From the NCBI GenBank assembly GCA_964452045.1, contig CAYVKM010000004.1, positions 28,504 through 92,503 of the forward strand: a stretch of DNA of 64,000 nt, in the 5' to 3' direction. The stretch's first letter is position 1. Each line of letters opens with the position of its first letter. Below the pieces are notes generated by a model, which did not search any database, was not told the origin of the DNA, and saw only the letters and a list, made by a program, of their open reading frames with translations. Origin of the DNA: CAYVKM01 sp964452045 (GTDB lineage: Bacteria > Calditrichota > Calditrichia > RBG-13-44-9). Below are positions 55,965 to 63,642 of the stretch, one piece after another. The translations under genes and the position numbers were made by a program.

Positions 55965-56034
55965 TTCTTCATCCAGAATTAGAGGTCACAGAACCTCACG
56001 CTTTTCTCACCACTAATTTTTTTGGGATTAAATT

Positions 56035-56607
56035 TTGTACCTGATCGTTGGCTTGGGGAATCCAGGGCGAAAATATTCACACACTCGTCATAATGCTGGT
56101 TTTATGGTTCTGGATCGATATGCAGATAAAGTTGGGGTAAAATTTAGCAAGGGATCAGGACCGTATCATAATGCAAAATTTTCCTTCGGGTCCGATCAGG
56201 TTTTTTTGATCAAACCAACGACCTACATGAATTTAAGCGGGATTGCGCTGAAGTATATTTTAGAAAATGTAATTGATATTGATCTTTCAAAAGTATTAAT
56301 TGTTCTTGACGATCTGGATTTAGCGTTTGGTACCATTAGATTTCGGCAAAAGGGTGGGTCAGCCGGGCATAAGGGACTGGAAAATATTATTAGTACCATT
56401 GGTACTCAGCAGATTACACGTTTAAGAATTGGTATTGGCGATACACCTGATGATCCTATTGAGTTTGTTCTTTCAGATTTTGAACCTGGAGAAGTTACTA
56501 AACTTGATATAATCCTGGATGGAGCCTGTGCCGGGATCGAAACATTTATTAAAGACGGCGTGAAAACAGCCATGAATATACATAACCGAAATTTGCTGGA
56601 TAATTAA
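56035..56607 (+). CDS. pth: Peptidyl-tRNA hydrolase
   Basis: Recycles peptidyl-tRNA released from stalled ribosomes. It has 190 residues. VGLGNPGRKYSHTRHNAGFM supplies the N-terminal Asn and catalytic His; KPTTYMNLSG and VLDDLDLAFG supply further active-site residues. The segment usually read GGHNGL is AGHKGL here, with Lys in the place of E. coli N114; similar variants exist elsewhere as I recall. The start is TTG. Confidence 0.94.
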   Translation: MYLIVGLGNPGRKYSHTRHNAGFMVLDRYADKVGVKFSKGSGPYHNAKFSFGSDQVFLIKPTTYMNLSGIALKYILENVIDIDLSKVLIVLDDLDLAFGTIRFRQKGGSAGHKGLENIISTIGTQQITRLRIGIGDTPDDPIEFVLSDFEPGEVTKLDIILDGACAGIETFIKDGVKTAMNIHNRNLLDN

Positions 56608-56623
56608 TAAATAGGAGGTTTGT

Positions 56624-58681
56624 GTGCAAGTACCGTTTGTTTGGTTAGGGATGATTGCAGCTATTTTGGCATTATTCTATGCTTTTCTGAAATCACGGTG
56701 GATCCATAAACAGGATCCGGGAAATGATGAAATGCAGGCAATAGGTCATGCTGTTCGGGAAGGTGCAATGGCTTTTCTGGGAAGGGAATATAAAGTATTA
56801 GCTGTTTTTGTGGCATCCGTGGCAATTTTGCTTGCCTGGGGAAATGCTTCTCAGGGAACCAGTCTGGTTGCATTGTCTTTTGTAGTTGGGGCTTTTTGCA
56901 GCGGATTGGCCGGGTTTTTTGGAATGTGGGTTGCCACCGGAGCGAATAACAGAACCACGCAGGCTGCCCGCGAAAGTCTAAATAAGGCACTTTTTGTGGC
57001 ATTTAGTGGCGGTTCTGTGATGGGAATGAGCGTTGTTGGTTTAGCTGTTTTAGGACTTTTTGTTTTGTTTTATTTTTATGGAGGCCTGGATCAGGGGGTC
57101 GATCTGGCCCGGGTAATGACGTTGCTTTCCGGATTTGCCATGGGAGCATCTTCTATTGCCCTGTTTGCCCGTGTCGGAGGTGGAATTTATACCAAGGCCG
57201 CGGACGTTGGAGCCGACCTGGTAGGTAAACTAGAGGCCGGTATTCCTGAGGACGATCCGAGAAATCCGGCAACCATTGCAGATAATGTCGGTGACAATGT
57301 CGGTGATGTGGCTGGGATGGGTGCGGATCTATTTGAGTCATACGTGGGTTCTATCGTGGGTGCTATGGTGATAGCGGCAGGAGCAGGCTTTTCAAGTCTG
57401 GTGATGATGCCGTTGGCGCTTGCCGGATTTGGAATTTTAGTCTCGATAATCGGAACATTCTTTGTGAAAACCAAAGAAGGGGGAAATCCTCAACTCGCTC
57501 TAAATATTGGTACAGCTGTCGCAGGAATTTTGATGCTTATTGTCAGTTATTTTATCATTCAGGAGTTTCTACCTGAACCGGTTGATTGGGCTGGTAAAAT
57601 TATTGGAAAATGGGATATCTATGCTTCAACCGTTACTGGATTAATTGCCGGGATTTGTGTCGGTCTGCTCACCGAGTATTACACCTCGGAATCCCGTAAA
57701 CCATCACGAGATATAGCCAAGGCAAGTGAAACCGGAGCTGCAACAAATATTATTGCCGGCATCGCCAATGGTATGTTTTCCACCGGATTGCCGGTTCTGA
57801 CCATCGCACTGGCCATTATCATTTCCTATTATTTTTCCGGATTATATGGAATCGCCATTGCCGCACTGGGTATGCTTTCAACTACCGGGATTCAGTTGGC
57901 CGTAGATGCTTATGGGCCGATTGCTGATAACGCGGGAGGATGTGCCGAGATGGCCGATTTGCCTGACGAAGTCCGTGGCCGGACGGATAAACTGGATGCC
58001 GTTGGTAATACCACTGCAGCCATTGGAAAAGGATTCGCTATCGGTTCTGCAGCGCTCACCGCCCTGGCACTTTTTGCTGCTTATCGAAACACGGTAGCGA
58101 TGACTCTGGGTATTCCCCAGCTTTCCTTGGATATTGACGATCCCATGATTATGGCAGGTTTATTAATCGGTGGAGCCCTTCCGTTTGTATTTTCAGCGTT
58201 TGCATTAAAAGCGGTAGGCCGTGCTGCTTTTGATATGATTGAAGAAGTGAGACGACAATTCAAAGAAATTCCGGGGCTGCTGGAGGGAAAGGCCAAAGCG
58301 GATTATGCCCGTTGTGTGGATATTTCGACTAAAGCAGCCATTAAAAGAATGATCCTGCCTGGTTTACTGGCAGTCCTTACCCCCGTATTTTTTGGATTAA
58401 TCCTGAAAAATCCACAAATGCTGGGAGGCGTTTTAGCCGGTACTACCGTCACGGGCGTTTTGCTGGCAGTATTCATGGCTAATGCAGGTGGTGCCTGGGA
58501 TAATGCAAAAAAGCATATCGAGGCTGGTGCGTATGGCGGTAAAGGATCAGACCCGCATAAAGCAGCGGTGGTGGGGGATACAGTGGGTGATCCATTTAAA
58601 GATACTGCCGGACCATCCCTGAATATTCTGATCAAGCTGATGTCCATTGTCTCTCTGGTAATAGCACCATTAATGGGATAA
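56624..58681 (+). CDS. hppA: Membrane-bound ion-pumping pyrophosphatase, K+-dependent type
   Basis: Couples hydrolysis of pyrophosphate to H+ or Na+ transport. It has 685 residues and about 16 helices. The substrate loops DVGADLVGKLE, DDPRNPATIADNVGDNVGD and the late GDTVGDPFKDTAGPS are intact. A465 and G468 in GNTTAAIGKG match the K+-dependent subfamily (K+-independent enzymes have Lys at the first position). Which ion is pumped cannot be told. The start is GTG behind GGAGG. Confidence 0.95.
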   Translation: MQVPFVWLGMIAAILALFYAFLKSRWIHKQDPGNDEMQAIGHAVREGAMAFLGREYKVLAVFVASVAILLAWGNASQGTSLVALSFVVGAFCSGLAGFFGMWVATGANNRTTQAARESLNKALFVAFSGGSVMGMSVVGLAVLGLFVLFYFYGGLDQGVDLARVMTLLSGFAMGASSIALFARVGGGIYTKAADVGADLVGKLEAGIPEDDPRNPATIADNVGDNVGDVAGMGADLFESYVGSIVGAMVIAAGAGFSSLVMMPLALAGFGILVSIIGTFFVKTKEGGNPQLALNIGTAVAGILMLIVSYFIIQEFLPEPVDWAGKIIGKWDIYASTVTGLIAGICVGLLTEYYTSESRKPSRDIAKASETGAATNIIAGIANGMFSTGLPVLTIALAIIISYYFSGLYGIAIAALGMLSTTGIQLAVDAYGPIADNAGGCAEMADLPDEVRGRTDKLDAVGNTTAAIGKGFAIGSAALTALALFAAYRNTVAMTLGIPQLSLDIDDPMIMAGLLIGGALPFVFSAFALKAVGRAAFDMIEEVRRQFKEIPGLLEGKAKADYARCVDISTKAAIKRMILPGLLAVLTPVFFGLILKNPQMLGGVLAGTTVTGVLLAVFMANAGGAWDNAKKHIEAGAYGGKGSDPHKAAVVGDTVGDPFKDTAGPSLNILIKLMSIVSLVIAPLMG

Positions 58682-58772
58682 TAAAAATTAATAAACTAAT
58701 AGATTTCGGAAATATTTCTTTATAAATTTAGCGCCCCTTTAGAAGGGCAGATATAGTGTAATTAATAATCCT

Positions 58773-58815
58773 ACCCTTTGACATTAAGATTAAAGGGTCA
58801 CAAGACCAAAGGAGG
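58773..58815 (+). promoter_or_regulatory. rpsF leader with two mutually exclusive hairpins
   Basis: ACCCTTT (58773-58779) can pair with AAAGGGT (58792-58798). GGTC (58796-58799) can instead pair with GACC (58804-58807). The two share GGT, so only one can form. The GGAGG ribosome-binding site is at 58811-58815. S6-S18 complexes are known to bind rpsF leaders in other bacteria; I did not recognise the canonical motif. Confidence 0.4.
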
Positions 58816-58819
58816 TTGT

Positions 58820-59467
58820 ATGGAAAATCAGTATAGCACTATCTTCGTTGTTGATATCTCCCAAAATCCCGATGAAGTAGATACCGTATCGAGCCGTATT
58901 CAGCAGTTGATTGAGGATCATGGTGGGGTGATCAAAAAAATCGACCGCTGGGGAAAGCGACGGCTGGCTTATTCAATCAATAAAAATACCCACGGTTTCT
59001 ATGTGGAAATTGAATTTAGCGCAAACAGCCGGCTTAATATTCCCCGGATTCTGGAGGGTGAATACCGGCTCAATGACCGCGTATTAAGATTTCTGTCATA
59101 TACTATCACAAAAAAGGAATTAATTCAACGCTCTATTAATTCCGGTAAAGCTAAAGCCAGGAAATTGGAACAGGCCGAAAAGGAAATCGAAAAACAACCG
59201 GTTGTGGAAAAGGAGGCTAAAATACCGGCATCTGAAGAACCAATTCAAGCGGACGCCCCTGTTGAAAGTGAAAATTTGAAAAAACCGGAATCTTCTGAGC
59301 CAGAAAAAACATCTGAAGAAGTAGAATCTATTGAAGAAGAGAAATCCTCTGAAGAAGAGAAATCCTCTGAAGAAGAGAAAACTTTTGATGAAGAGAAAAA
59401 ACCTGAAAAGGTGGAAGAAGATGAATCTTCTAAAGAAGAAAACAAAAATGAGAAAATTGAAAATTGA
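58820..59467 (+). CDS. rpsF: 30S ribosomal protein S6 with long acidic extension
   Basis: A ribosomal protein of the central domain, partner of S18. From the ATG behind GGAGG it has 215 residues, about twice the usual 95-130. Residues 1-100 form the S6 fold (YSTIFVVDIS, RWGKRRLAYSINKNTHGFYVEIEF). From about 105 a Lys/Glu-rich tail follows, ending in tandem EEEKSS repeats. An upstream in-frame start at 58778 is rejected as it reads through the leader. Confidence 0.93.
   Translation: MENQYSTIFVVDISQNPDEVDTVSSRIQQLIEDHGGVIKKIDRWGKRRLAYSINKNTHGFYVEIEFSANSRLNIPRILEGEYRLNDRVLRFLSYTITKKELIQRSINSGKAKARKLEQAEKEIEKQPVVEKEAKIPASEEPIQADAPVESENLKKPESSEPEKTSEEVESIEEEKSSEEEKSSEEEKTFDEEKKPEKVEEDESSKEENKNEKIEN
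59333..59386 (+). repeat. 18-nt tandem repeat in the rpsF tail
   Basis: The unit GAAGAAGAGAAATCCTCT occurs identically at 59333-59350 and 59351-59368, with a diverged third unit from 59369. It encodes EEEKSS. The identity at DNA level suggests recent slippage or expansion. Confidence 0.85.
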
Positions 59468-59478
59468 GGAACGATAAA

Positions 59479-59703
59479 ATGTTACAGCGAAAAAAGAGAG
59501 TCTGTCGTTTTTGTGAATCCGGTGATATCTACATCGATTTCCGGGATGAAAAGAGATTAGTTCGATTCCTGACCGAGCAGGGTAAAATTGTACCACGCCG
59601 AACATCTGGAAATTGCAACCAGCATCAACGTCAGTTGGCACAAGCCATCAAAAGGGCAAGACACCTGGCTATGATTCCGTTTGTATCTGACATTCCCAGG
59701 TAA
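59479..59703 (+). CDS. rpsR: 30S ribosomal protein S18 (zinc-binding type)
   Basis: Binds S6 and 16S rRNA. It has 74 residues from the ATG behind GAGGA. It keeps cysteines in VCRFC near the N-terminus and GNCNQH in the middle, matching the C+ zinc-binding form. The TTG at 59464, overlapping the rpsF stop, is a less likely start. No ssb gene separates it from rpsF. Confidence 0.94.
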   Translation: MLQRKKRVCRFCESGDIYIDFRDEKRLVRFLTEQGKIVPRRTSGNCNQHQRQLAQAIKRARHLAMIPFVSDIPR

Positions 59704-59735
59704 ATTTTAAGAAAAAATGTGTGAGGTAAATAGAT

Positions 59736-60179
59736 ATGAAAATTATACTCCGGCAAGACTATGAAAACCTCGGCAAGGTGGGCGAAACGGTTGAGGTAAA
59801 AAGGGGATTTGGTATGAATTATCTCATTCCCAAGAAAATTGCCTATCCGGCCCGGCCAAACTTTGTCCGTATGATTGAAGAAGAACAACGCCAAAAAATG
59901 GTACAGCTCAATAAACAGAAAAAACAGGCAGAGCAACTGGCCAAAAAGATGGAAGGGGTTTCTGTTACCCTGACTGTGAGTGTAGGGGAAGGGGATAAAA
60001 TGTTTGGATCGGTCACCAATCAGGATATCGCTGACGGATTAACCAAACAGGGATATGATATTGACCGGAAAAAAATTGAACTGGATGAGCCCATCAAGGC
60101 ATTGGGTATCTATTCGGTACCGATTAAGTTGCATCCGGAGATTGAGACAAAAATAAAAGTATGGGTGGTTAAAGAATAA
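59736..60179 (+). CDS. rplI: 50S ribosomal protein L9
   Basis: A 147-residue protein with the N-terminal rRNA-binding domain (ILRQDYENLGKVGETVEVKRGFGMNYLIPK), a long central helix (about 48-73) and a C-terminal domain. GAGGT lies before the ATG. It ends the rpsF-rpsR-rplI run and is followed by a strong terminator. Confidence 0.96.
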   Translation: MKIILRQDYENLGKVGETVEVKRGFGMNYLIPKKIAYPARPNFVRMIEEEQRQKMVQLNKQKKQAEQLAKKMEGVSVTLTVSVGEGDKMFGSVTNQDIADGLTKQGYDIDRKKIELDEPIKALGIYSVPIKLHPEIETKIKVWVVKE

Positions 60180-60191
60180 GTCTTTATTCAG

Positions 60192-60215
60192 GGCCCGGTT
60201 TTCCGGGCCTTTTTT
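60192..60215 (+). terminator. Rho-independent terminator after rplI
   Basis: GGCCCGG (60192-60198), TTTT loop and CCGGGCC (60203-60209), a perfect 7-bp stem, then six T to 60215. It starts 13 nt after the rplI stop. Confidence 0.9.
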
Positions 60216-60288
60216 ATATCACCAGATCGTCATCAACATTTTAGCTGACTTACCGCCTAATTAATAATCAAGTAGAATTTTGTTAAAA

Positions 60289-60591
60289 TCAGTTGACCCG
60301 CTGGTAAATTTCGATTTTTTCCGATTCCACCAGTTTATGATAGCCCTCTGCCAGCACTTTACTTTCCGGGCTTTTCCCCCAGCGCTTCCAGGCTTCTTCA
60401 AAATCTGCCAGCGATTTAAAATAGGCAACTACATCACATCTGTTTTCTTCCACACCGATAAATCCCCGGTAGATTTGAATTTCCGGCCAGTCCAGTTTCT
60501 TTTGCAAATGGCTGGTGATTTTCTTTAGTGCAACTATTCCTTTGCTCATATTTTCCGGCTGGAATTGGACAATAATTCTCCATTGAATCAT
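60289..60591 (-). CDS. Small protein, possible dimeric alpha/beta-barrel (ABM-like) family
   Basis: A 100-residue cytosolic protein from the ATG at 60591, which has GGGAG suitably spaced. A TTG six codons upstream is possible. The pattern strand-helix-strand-strand-helix-strand (IQWRIIVQFQP; ALKKITSHLQKKL; VVAYFKSLADFEEAWKRWGKSPE; KIEIYQRV) suggests the ferredoxin-like dimeric barrel of NIPSNAP/ABM-type proteins. I do not recognise a specific family. It is an isolated minus-strand gene. Confidence 0.6.
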   Translation of the reverse strand: MIQWRIIVQFQPENMSKGIVALKKITSHLQKKLDWPEIQIYRGFIGVEENRCDVVAYFKSLADFEEAWKRWGKSPESKVLAEGYHKLVESEKIEIYQRVN

Positions 60592-60768
60592 TTTATCTCT
60601 CCCGTACAAGTTTGTTAGAAATATACAAAAGTCTGATCAGAATGGAAAACACCAAATTGGAGTGGTCTCGTCTAAAAGCAAAGGGAATGAGTTTATTGGT
60701 ACCCGATTGGAATATGGTATTCATTGGAATAATTGAACTTAAGTGAAAATTTCGATCTGTTTTTTCCC

Positions 60769-60797
60769 TTGACAGACCTGGCATTATTATCTATATT
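60769..60797 (+). promoter_or_regulatory. Near-consensus promoter of tRNA-Lys
   Basis: TTGACA (60769-60774), 17 nt, TATATT (60792-60797). The predicted transcription start is about 10 nt before the tRNA 5' end. Confidence 0.8.
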
Positions 60798-60813
60798 TGC
60801 GCTCCATTTTCCC

Positions 60814-60886
60814 GGGCCCGTAGCTCAGCTGGTAGAGCAGCGGCCTTTTAAGCCGTTGGTCGAAGGTTCGAATCCTTCCGGGCTCA
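60814..60886 (+). tRNA. tRNA-Lys (TTT anticodon)
   Basis: A 73-nt cloverleaf. The acceptor GGGCCCG pairs with CGGGCTC (one G-T). The D arm is GCTCAGCTGGTAGAGAGC-like, the anticodon loop CTTTTAA carries TTT, the T arm is GAAGG-TTCGAAT-CCTTC and the discriminator is A. CCA is not encoded. Its 3' end recurs in decayed form at 63680. Confidence 0.95.
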
Positions 60887-60893
60887 CCCTCTC

Positions 60894-60931
60894 AAGCCTT
60901 GTAATGTTTCTCATTTCAAGGCTTCTTTTTT
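60894..60931 (+). terminator. Rho-independent terminator of tRNA-Lys
   Basis: AAGCCTTG (60894-60901) pairs with CAAGGCTT (60917-60924) in a perfect 8-bp stem, followed by C and six T. It begins 8 nt after the tRNA. Confidence 0.85.
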
Positions 60932-61079
60932 ATGTACCACATATCTTGCCCTGTTAGTTTAAAAATAATCCCTCAATTCGCCACCTTATAGTTTCAGGTC
61001 ATATGAACTATTATTGGATTGCAACAAAATATAGCATAGGGCGTATGTTAAACCGGCAAAATTTTTAGGAGGATTAGTA

Positions 61080-62213
61080 TTGCAAAAGAATCTAGCACTC
61101 TTGTCTATGCTGTCTTTCCTGATGATCATTTTCACATCTTGCTCCAAAGATTCACCAACTAAACCCCAGCCTGAATTGACCTTTGAAGAAGAATTACAAA
61201 AAGCTTTGGATGATGGTGTTGTTAAATATAACGGAAAAGGTATTTCTGCAGCGGTAATTATGCCTGATGGAGAAACATGGAATGGGGTCAGTGGTGTGGC
61301 GCGAGCTAATACTCCAATCACTTCCGATTTGGTTTTTAGTGTGGGAAGTATTACTAAAATGTTTACCGCTGTCACCGTTATTCAACTGGCACAAGAAGGG
61401 GTTCTCTCCCTAGAGGATTCGATTAATAAATGGTTGCCTGCTTACCAGAATGTTGACAGCACAATAACGATATATCAGCTTCTCAATCATACGAACGGCA
61501 TATTTAATATTACTGAAAATCCTGATATGTGGCATAATATATTTATAGATCCAAACAGGATTTGGACAGTAAATGAAATCGTTAATAACTACACACTGGC
61601 ACCTTATTTTCCAAAGGGTACAGACTGGCATTATTCAAACACCGGATATATTTTGCTACGTAAAATTATTCGGGTTGCAACAGGATCGGAGATTTCTACC
61701 GAATATAGAACACGTTTTTTTGAACCGCTGAATTTAAACAGCGCCTTTACAGCTCCCTACGAAACAACCAGTGCCACCATTGCCCAAGGGTGGTTTGACC
61801 TTGATAATAATGGTACTTATGATGAGTTGCCATTCATGAAGTCATTCTATAGCATGGCGGCTGGGGGAGTTTTTTGCACGGCGACTGATTTAGCGCTCTG
61901 GTCCAATGCTTTATTTCATGATAAAGTCGTTTTATCTCAAACCAATCTCGACCGGATGCTTAATTTTCACTCACCCTGTCCCGGTGAAGATCTTGTTGCC
62001 GGATATGGATTGGGTGTAGTAAGATTTTCGCCCGAGTTGTTTAATGATCTTGAAGTATGGGGTCATGGTGGTAATGCAATCGGATATGCAGCTGGATGTT
62101 TATATTTGCCAAATTATGATGTTAGCATTGCCATTCTGGATAATACTGAGGAGGGCGAAGCAATGTGGGTTATCAATGATCTTTTGGATATTGTAACAAG
62201 TCAATTAGAATAA
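61080..62213 (+). CDS. Serine hydrolase lipoprotein, class C beta-lactamase-like
   Basis: A 377-residue exported protein of the serine-hydrolase/DD-peptidase superfamily (EstB/AmpC-like). The signal peptide ends in a lipobox with Cys21 (FTSC). The nucleophile motif is S90-I-T-K93, followed by Y185-S-N187 and a late HGGNAIGYAAG in the place of KTG. The start is TTG behind GGAGG. Peptidase, esterase or other activity cannot be told. It lies between tRNA-Lys and its decayed copy. Confidence 0.9.
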   Translation: MQKNLALLSMLSFLMIIFTSCSKDSPTKPQPELTFEEELQKALDDGVVKYNGKGISAAVIMPDGETWNGVSGVARANTPITSDLVFSVGSITKMFTAVTVIQLAQEGVLSLEDSINKWLPAYQNVDSTITIYQLLNHTNGIFNITENPDMWHNIFIDPNRIWTVNEIVNNYTLAPYFPKGTDWHYSNTGYILLRKIIRVATGSEISTEYRTRFFEPLNLNSAFTAPYETTSATIAQGWFDLDNNGTYDELPFMKSFYSMAAGGVFCTATDLALWSNALFHDKVVLSQTNLDRMLNFHSPCPGEDLVAGYGLGVVRFSPELFNDLEVWGHGGNAIGYAAGCLYLPNYDVSIAILDNTEEGEAMWVINDLLDIVTSQLE

Positions 62214-62250
62214 AAGTTTAGTAAATATAAAATATTTTAGTGATGGGGCT

Positions 62251-62270
62251 GGTGGAGACCACTGCTTTTT
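62251..62270 (+). terminator. Weak candidate terminator
   Basis: GGTGG, AGA loop and CCACT form a short stem (one G-T pair) followed by GCTTTTT, 38 nt after the serine hydrolase stop. Weak; seen by eye. Confidence 0.4.
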
Positions 62271-62439
62271 GTATAATTTGAGTTTCCAATGGTAATTGAA
62301 ATACAGGCCGATGCATGATGATTATATGAGATGTAGGCGAAATACTAAATTTGAAAGCTCGCAGCATCTGAAAAAATCATTAAATCTTAAAATAAAAGGT
62401 AATTATAAACAAAGATTCTCAAAATGACCGAGGTGTGCC

Positions 62440-63642
62440 ATGAGAAAACTTTATTTGAATTGTTTAATGTTTGGGTTCCTGGTTATAAATATCGGTACAG
62501 CTCAACAGGATTCCCTGAATTCAGGTTATATCAATGTGAAAGATGGTAAACTATACTATGAATCGAAAGGAGATGCGGTTGAAACCATTGTATTTATTCA
62601 TGATGGTTTAGTCCACGGAGAAGTGTGGGACAACCAGTTTGCAACTTTTTCAGAAAAATTTCGGATAGTCCGCTACGACCGCCGAGGTTATGGACGTTCT
62701 CCAAAGCCGGAGACAACCTATTCCAATATTGAAGATCTTTATCAGGTATTCACCTTCCTGAATATTGATAAAGCAATCCTTATTGGAATGTCTGCCGGTG
62801 GCGGATTGGCCATAGATTTCACCCTTGCCCATCCCGATGAAGTCTCATCCTTAATTGTAGTTGGTGCGGTTGTCAGCGGGTTTAGTTATTCAGAACATAT
62901 GTTAACTCGCGGAGGACGACTTAAACCTGAAGATTATGCCAATCCAGATAGACTGTTAGAATATTTAGTAAAGGAAGACCCCTATGAAATAGCCCCTCAG
63001 AATAAAGAGGTCAAAGAAAAACTTTGGGAACTGATGCAGGCGTATCCGCAGAACATTGATTTTACTAAAAATCGTTTGGCGGAACAACCGGAACGCCCGG
63101 CCATTGGTATATTAAAAGAAATTCAAGTTCCGACATTGATTGTGGTTGGGGAATTTGATATTCCGGATGTTTTTGTCCATGCCGGCGCGATTGAATCGGG
63201 GATTCCCAACTCACAAAAAGTAATTATCCAAAACGCCGGACATTTGGTACCATTAGAACAGCCGGAATTATTTAACCAGCAGGTGTTAAATTTTCTAAAC
63301 GGGGCCGAGTTCTTTCAGGTATTAAATACACAGGGTGTTGAAAAATCAGTTGAATTGTTTAGCCAGAAGCGAAAACAAGATAATAAATGGATTCCTTTTA
63401 GTGAGACACGGATGAACATCTTAGGATATCAATATTTACAATCCGGTAAAATGGAGGAAGCCATTGAATTGTTCAAACTTAATGTACTGGCCTATCCTGA
63501 ATCAGCAAACACTTATGACAGCCTGGGCGAGGCCTATATGATTAACGGTGACAAGGAATTAGCCATTCAAAATTATAAAAAATCTCTTGAGTTAAATCCG
63601 GATAACCAGAACGCGGTTCAGAAGTTGAAACAGTTGAAATAG
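62440..63642 (+). CDS. Exported alpha/beta hydrolase with C-terminal TPR repeats
   Basis: A 400-residue protein with a signal peptide (about 1-21, ending GTAQ). An alpha/beta-hydrolase domain (about 28-285) has the nucleophile S118 in GMSAGGG; D240 and H268 (NAGHLVPL) complete the triad. A linker precedes two TPR-like repeats (about 325-395, LQSGKMEEAIELFKLN; SLGEAYMINGDKELAIQNYKKSLELNP). The substrate is unknown. GAGGTG lies before the ATG. It is 226 nt after the serine hydrolase. Confidence 0.9.
   Translation: MRKLYLNCLMFGFLVINIGTAQQDSLNSGYINVKDGKLYYESKGDAVETIVFIHDGLVHGEVWDNQFATFSEKFRIVRYDRRGYGRSPKPETTYSNIEDLYQVFTFLNIDKAILIGMSAGGGLAIDFTLAHPDEVSSLIVVGAVVSGFSYSEHMLTRGGRLKPEDYANPDRLLEYLVKEDPYEIAPQNKEVKEKLWELMQAYPQNIDFTKNRLAEQPERPAIGILKEIQVPTLIVVGEFDIPDVFVHAGAIESGIPNSQKVIIQNAGHLVPLEQPELFNQQVLNFLNGAEFFQVLNTQGVEKSVELFSQKRKQDNKWIPFSETRMNILGYQYLQSGKMEEAIELFKLNVLAYPESANTYDSLGEAYMINGDKELAIQNYKKSLELNPDNQNAVQKLKQLK

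Noticed and set aside
60733..60957. Open frame reading through tRNA-Lys (contains VAQLVEQRPFKPLVEGSNPSG)
   Set aside because: This is the well-known spurious translation of a tRNA gene, not a protein.
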